This document shows positions 60,527 through 64,000 of a stretch of DNA of 64,000 nt, in pieces. The DNA comes from Arabidopsis thaliana. Taxonomy: Eukaryota > Streptophyta > Magnoliopsida > Brassicales > Brassicaceae. The stretch covers positions 26,725,835 to 26,789,834 of the forward strand of contig NC_003076.8 in assembly GCF_000001735.4 (NCBI RefSeq). The letters run 5' to 3'. A program made the translations under genes and the position numbers. How positions within the stretch are numbered: position 1 is the stretch's first letter; every line of letters starts with the position of its first letter. The notes below the pieces were generated by a model. It ran no database searches. It saw only the letters and a program-made list of their open reading frames with translations, and was not told the origin of the DNA.

Positions 60527-61157
60527 GCTCTACTCTGTGTGTAAAAATTATCACTGTGGCTTTTTCGTAGTAAAGCTTATAGGCGGGGGAGGTAGGACGC
60601 GTGAGATCACGTTCTTCAGAGAAGCGCGTGGAGGTTCTAAAAGAGGCGAGTGGCGTGTCGAATCCCTATAGACAGAATCTGGTGTCTCACATCACTCTGT
60701 GTGTGAACAGTTTCCTTTTGTAGCAATTTTATTTAATAATATTATATTTTTTACCTAATAAAAAAAAGGAAAAAAGCATTTTTGGACCACCAAGTAAATA
60801 AAAAACATACATTTTTATTGTTTTTTTCAATGTGATAAGTTAAATTGAGAGGAGGGGATGAAATTATGAAAATCAGTAAATGAAACGGTTGAAAAAATAA
60901 GAGTATTGATAAGATAGAGCATTGATAGACTATTTAATTATTATTATGACTAAACATGAAAATGGACAATTACTTGAAAAGTAAGGTCTCGCAACAGTTT
61001 CACCATTTTTGACAAATTACAAAAATCTATTTTTTCCTTCTTTTTTGTTGTTGTTGTTGTCCACAGATAAAGTGTGAATAAAACTGCATGCATTTCGAAA
61101 GATTATTTATTCGAGAGATTATTTAACACAAAATAAAATTCAGATATTATAATGGTC
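60527..61157. other. ALC promoter and AT-rich spacer
   Basis: ALC leader and promoter at the left, AT-rich sequence after it with a (TTG)n run near 61047. No gene. Confidence 0.5.
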
Positions 61158-61217
61158 AATACAAAGACGATAACATGTCCTTGATCATTAGCCTTTTTTT
61201 AATGCATCCAAAGGGAA
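61158..61217 (-). pseudogene. Decayed fragment of a RING-finger last exon
   Basis: On the minus strand this reads FPFGCIKKRLMIKDM, matching FHFGCIKNWLMVTNK in the last exon of the intact RING gene at 61996-62256. At the DNA level the two share CATTAGCC and ATGCATCC in the same order and spacing. It begins inside the RING motif and has lost the Cys/His pattern. It is best read as a relic of a local duplication of the neighbouring gene. Confidence 0.6.
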
Positions 61218-61241
61218 ATATATATAATATAGTAATTAAAA

Positions 61242-61932
61242 TAATTATGGTTCATAGCAAAAATAAGAATAACTAGATTTTAACCCGCGGTATACCGCGA
61301 AAACAATTTATTTTTTAAATTAATATATATAAAAGTTTGTAAATTGTATCTATCTATAAAATATTTTTATTGTATAGTTTACAATTGTTATTAAGTAACG
61401 TCCTGCCAAACCCGTCCCGCCAACCCGTCCTCTAAAAAAACTCATTTATTTTATGAATGTGATCTTATTTATGATATGTTTATGAATTATTGTCTAAATA
61501 TTTTGTAATTTTGTAGTAATTAAATGTTATCAAATATCTCTACGGTTTGATGATTATAATCATGCAGAAAAGCAATATCAAAAATGATAATTTTGTAGTA
61601 ATTAAATGATATTAAATATTTTAGAAGTTTTATTTTAGTAATTAATCGTGTAGTTAAGGTAGAGAGATTTTGGAAAGATTGTTAAATGTCAAATATTTAA
61701 TTAGAAGATTTTCTTTCTAATTATCAAAAACAATTATTAAATGCCAATGACAGCCGCTGTAAATAAATCCCAACTCCAGAATTTATTTCACAAAGTGGCT
61801 GCAAAAATATATATATAGATGATAATAATCAAAATCAGAAATCAAATCAAAATCCAACTTGCCATCTAAATAAATGGAATCTTTCTAACTTGATAAAAAG
61901 GGAAATATTGGTAATTATGGTTCATAGCAAAA
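61242..61932. repeat. Tandem-duplicated 3' flank of the RING gene
   Basis: TAATTATGGTTCATAGCAAAA occurs at 61242-61262 and 61912-61932. The DNA that follows each copy is also alike: GGAATCTTTCTAACTTGATAAA at about 61877 and GGAATCTTTCAAACTTGATAAA at about 61970. The Helitron sits inside the left copy. Confidence 0.6.
61274..61819 (-). mobile_element. Non-autonomous Helitron (ATREP-like), 546 bp
   Basis: Read on the minus strand, the element begins TCTATATATATATTTTTGC at 61819, directly after a host A (61820). It ends with a hairpin CGCGGTATACCGCG (61300-61287), about 10 bases, then CTAG (61277-61274) and a host T (61273). A 5' TC end, 3' hairpin plus CTRR end and insertion between A and T are the marks of Helitrons. 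There is no coding capacity, so it needed a helper element. It carries a short internal repeat of TTTTGTAGTAATTAAATG near 61512 and 61591. Non-autonomous rolling-circle elements of this kind are common in Arabidopsis. Confidence 0.75.
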
Positions 61933-61995
61933 GAAAGAAACAAAAAAACTGAAATCCAACGAGATAAACGGAATCTTTCAAACTTGATAAAACAT

Positions 61996-63903
61996 TTAAA
62001 CGACTTCTCGGTTGCAAAGAGGACACTTGTTCGTGACCATTAGCCAATTCTTGATGCATCCGAAGTGAAAGTCATGCCCACATCCCAGTTTCGAAACTTC
62101 TTCATTGTCCTTCAATTTCTGCTGACAGATCACACATCTCTTCGTTTCATCGTCGCTACGCTTTTCATATTTCCTTCTTATTAGATTCTCATCAATCACT
62201 TCCTCGCTTAAACCAGTGCGTTCATCTCCTGTTTCGTCAGTGATGCTCAATAATTCCTAGAAAAAAAAAGATTCATTCATAAAATTATCGATATCTAAAC
62301 TCTGCAGCTTATACAACTCTAGAATCAAGAAACCAAAATGGTACATATAATTTTTATTAAAGAGAGTCCTAATCTCTTCTACATCTAGGATTCAAATGCA
62401 CTTCTTTGAAAACTACACATGCAACCGACTAGTTAACCAATACTGGAAGCATTAAATTTTCAATGTTATCTTGCAAAAAACTCTAAAGTGCTAACTTCTA
62501 AGATACAATGTTCATAACAAATGAAAAAATGGTGAAGGCTTTCAAATGTGATGTAAACACTTTAGTAGTTTTTGAAGATATTTGCATATCAAAACTTAAT
62601 CTAGTCTAGTTATAACATATATAATATACCTCGTAAGTGAAGATGTCTCCATGAGAAGATGGATTTGTATACTCTTCTAGTGACTCTGTTTCAAATTGTT
62701 CATTTGTCGATGACTGTAACCAGTTTCTCCAATACTGCTCCAACGTTTCTTCCTATACAATTTCAATGTCTATATTATAATATCCAAAAGCATTAGATAT
62801 TAGATAATTACCCAACTAAGTGATATTAATGTTTTCCATGTAAAACCGAAAAATTTTAAACCAAACAAAATACATGAAAATGATTATTTTAAGTTCACTA
62901 AATATCATAGAAAATTTAAACCTTTCTTTGTTTTTTAAATGGCAATTGTTTTTTTTTAGTCTTATTTCCACAAATATTGTTTCATAAACTCTAAATATAC
63001 TTGAATGCTAAGAGATTTGCATATCGAAACTTAATCTAGTCTATATATTTATTATATACCTCGTAAATGAAGGTGCCTCCATGAGAAGATGCATTTGTAT
63101 ACTCTTCTTGTGATCCTGTTTCAGATTGTTCATTGGTCGATGACTGTAACCAGTTTCTCCAGTAACGCTCCAACGTTTCTTCCTATATAATTTCAATGTC
63201 TAGATTATATCTAAAAGCTTTATACCTTTTAAAGAAAAATATTAGATAATAGATAATTAATTACTCAATTAAGTGACATTCAATGTTTTCCCACGCAAAA
63301 ACAGAAAATTTAAAACCAAACAAGATACGAGGGAAATGATTACGTAAAATCACGGAATGTCAAAACAAATCAAAATCCTTTTTTTTTTTCTTTCAAATGT
63401 CAATAATATTGGATCTTATTTCCTCCAATATTGATTCATAAACTCTTGAAATATATTTGAAATGCTAAGAGATTTGCATATCAAAAGTTAATCTAGTCTA
63501 GATTTATACTATACCTCGTTAGTGAAGGTGTTTCCATGAGAAGATACATCTGTATACTCTACTACTGATGTTGTTTCAGATTGTTCATCGTTCCATGATT
63601 GTAACGAGTCCTGCTCGAACGTTGTTTCCTAAACAATTTTCATGTCTATATTATATCCAAATAAATTATTTCTCTTAAAAAAAACATTAGATAATAGATA
63701 ATTACCCAACTAATTGTCCTCAGAAGGGAACCGGGCTCTATTGCCGGACCATCACCGTTCACATCAAGCGTTGGATCTGGTGAGATGTCATCAGCATCAA
63801 CTGGTGAGTAAGTGTCCCATAGATCCCAGTCGTCTCCAAATAGTAGCCACATGAAGCTAAAAGGACTATCCGGTATCTCAGAATTGTCTTCGTTTGGATC
63901 CAT
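61996..63903 (-). CDS. RING-H2 finger protein with repeated exons
   Basis: Five exons, all phase 0: 63903-63706, 63628-63515, 63182-63060, 62752-62630 and 62256-61996, giving 272 residues; recalled as At5g67120. Exon 1 is acidic (MDPNEDNSEIPDSPF). Exons 2-4 are copies of one another: each starts E-E/T-T and contains NEQ-x-ET, EYT and SSHG. The last exon has the RING-H2 finger: CVICQQ, then CGHDFHFGCIKNWL, then CPLC. RING-H2 proteins act as ubiquitin E3 ligases; the substrate is unknown. ATG 63903 is used because the frame upstream has no ATG. The leader continues past 63903 to the window end. Confidence 0.88.
62570..63630 (-). repeat. Three tandem exon-plus-intron repeat units inside the RING gene
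   Basis: Each unit has an exon of 114-123 bases followed (in transcript sense) by an intron start including the shared phrase AACTTAATCTAGTCTA (plus-strand sense AAACTTAATCTAGTCTA with small changes). Unit spacing is 430 and 455 bases. Exon identity is clearly higher between units 3 and 4 than with unit 2. Confidence 0.8.
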
Positions 63904-64000
63904 ACTTTTGGAGAAACATATTACCTGACTCAAAATTTTTTTTCAAGGGGCTAGATTAAGCTGAATTTATATAGATAATTAACACTTTCAAGTATCATCA

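Noticed and set aside
1-64000. CRISPR arrays, bacterial operons, phage or biosynthetic gene clusters
   Set aside because: The window is plant nuclear DNA with spliced genes; no regularly spaced direct repeats or co-oriented enzyme cluster were seen.

Overview
The window is nuclear DNA of a Brassicaceae plant and reads as Arabidopsis thaliana. The genes have many short introns, AT-rich spacers, plant-only families (DOF, B3/REM, RWP-RK, ERF, RALF, plant subtilases, zeaxanthin epoxidase), and a gene order I recognise from memory as the lower arm of chromosome 5 (about At5g66930 to At5g67120). Locus names are recalled, not looked up. Coordinates, splice sites and motifs were read from the sequence.

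Layout: ATG101 autophagy subunit (+, 163-1715); DOF5.8 (-, 2155-2832); a 4.7-kb spacer; an aminotransferase-fold, Moco-sulfurase-like protein (+, 7499-10111) converging on an 11-exon prolyl-oligopeptidase-like gene (-, 10375-13659); a shrunken SRP54-like gene with stray M-domain exons (-, 14045-15291); a two-domain B3/REM gene (+, 15729-16992); an 83-residue plant peptide gene (+, 17578-17829); RKD3 (-, 18423-19528); the tandem ERF pair ERF122 and ERF121 (-, 20843-23782); a SUKH-like protein (+, 24128-25312); a 2.6-kb spacer; ABA1/zeaxanthin epoxidase (-, 27911-31256); an F-box-less DUF295 protein (-, 32062-32821); a class 3 lipase (-, 33648-35331); a 5.1-kb spacer with a Ty1/copia fossil; HEC1 (+, 40442-41167); RALF34 (+, 42286-42675); a 4.2-kb spacer; MAPKKK19 (+, 46892-47926); subtilase SBT1.9 (-, 48277-50487); DNA polymerase alpha catalytic subunit POLA/ICU2 (+, 51160-59270); ALCATRAZ (-, 59498-60504); and a RING-H2 gene built from repeated exons (-, 61996-63903) with a decayed RING fragment and a Helitron beside it.

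The genes do not form a pathway or cluster. They are ordinary independent plant loci, several in divergent pairs (SRP54-like/B3, SBT1.9/POLA) or convergent pairs (Moco-sulfurase-like/oligopeptidase-like, RKD3/small peptide, POLA/ALC). HEC1 and ALC are both carpel/fruit bHLH factors but lie 19 kb apart.

I found no convincing new multi-gene system. The points most worth a second look are: (i) three enzyme-family proteins whose key residues appear lost (PLP lysine to arginine; Asp and His of a serine-peptidase triad; SRP54 P-loop glycine); (ii) unannotated SRP54 M-domain exons; (iii) a plant protein with a bacterial-looking SUKH/SMI1-KNR4 domain; (iv) the exon-repeat RING gene with its fragment and a 546-bp Helitron whose two ends can be placed; (v) a 51-codon upstream ORF ending two bases before the ATG101 start; and (vi) an ERF pair with changed DNA-contact residues.
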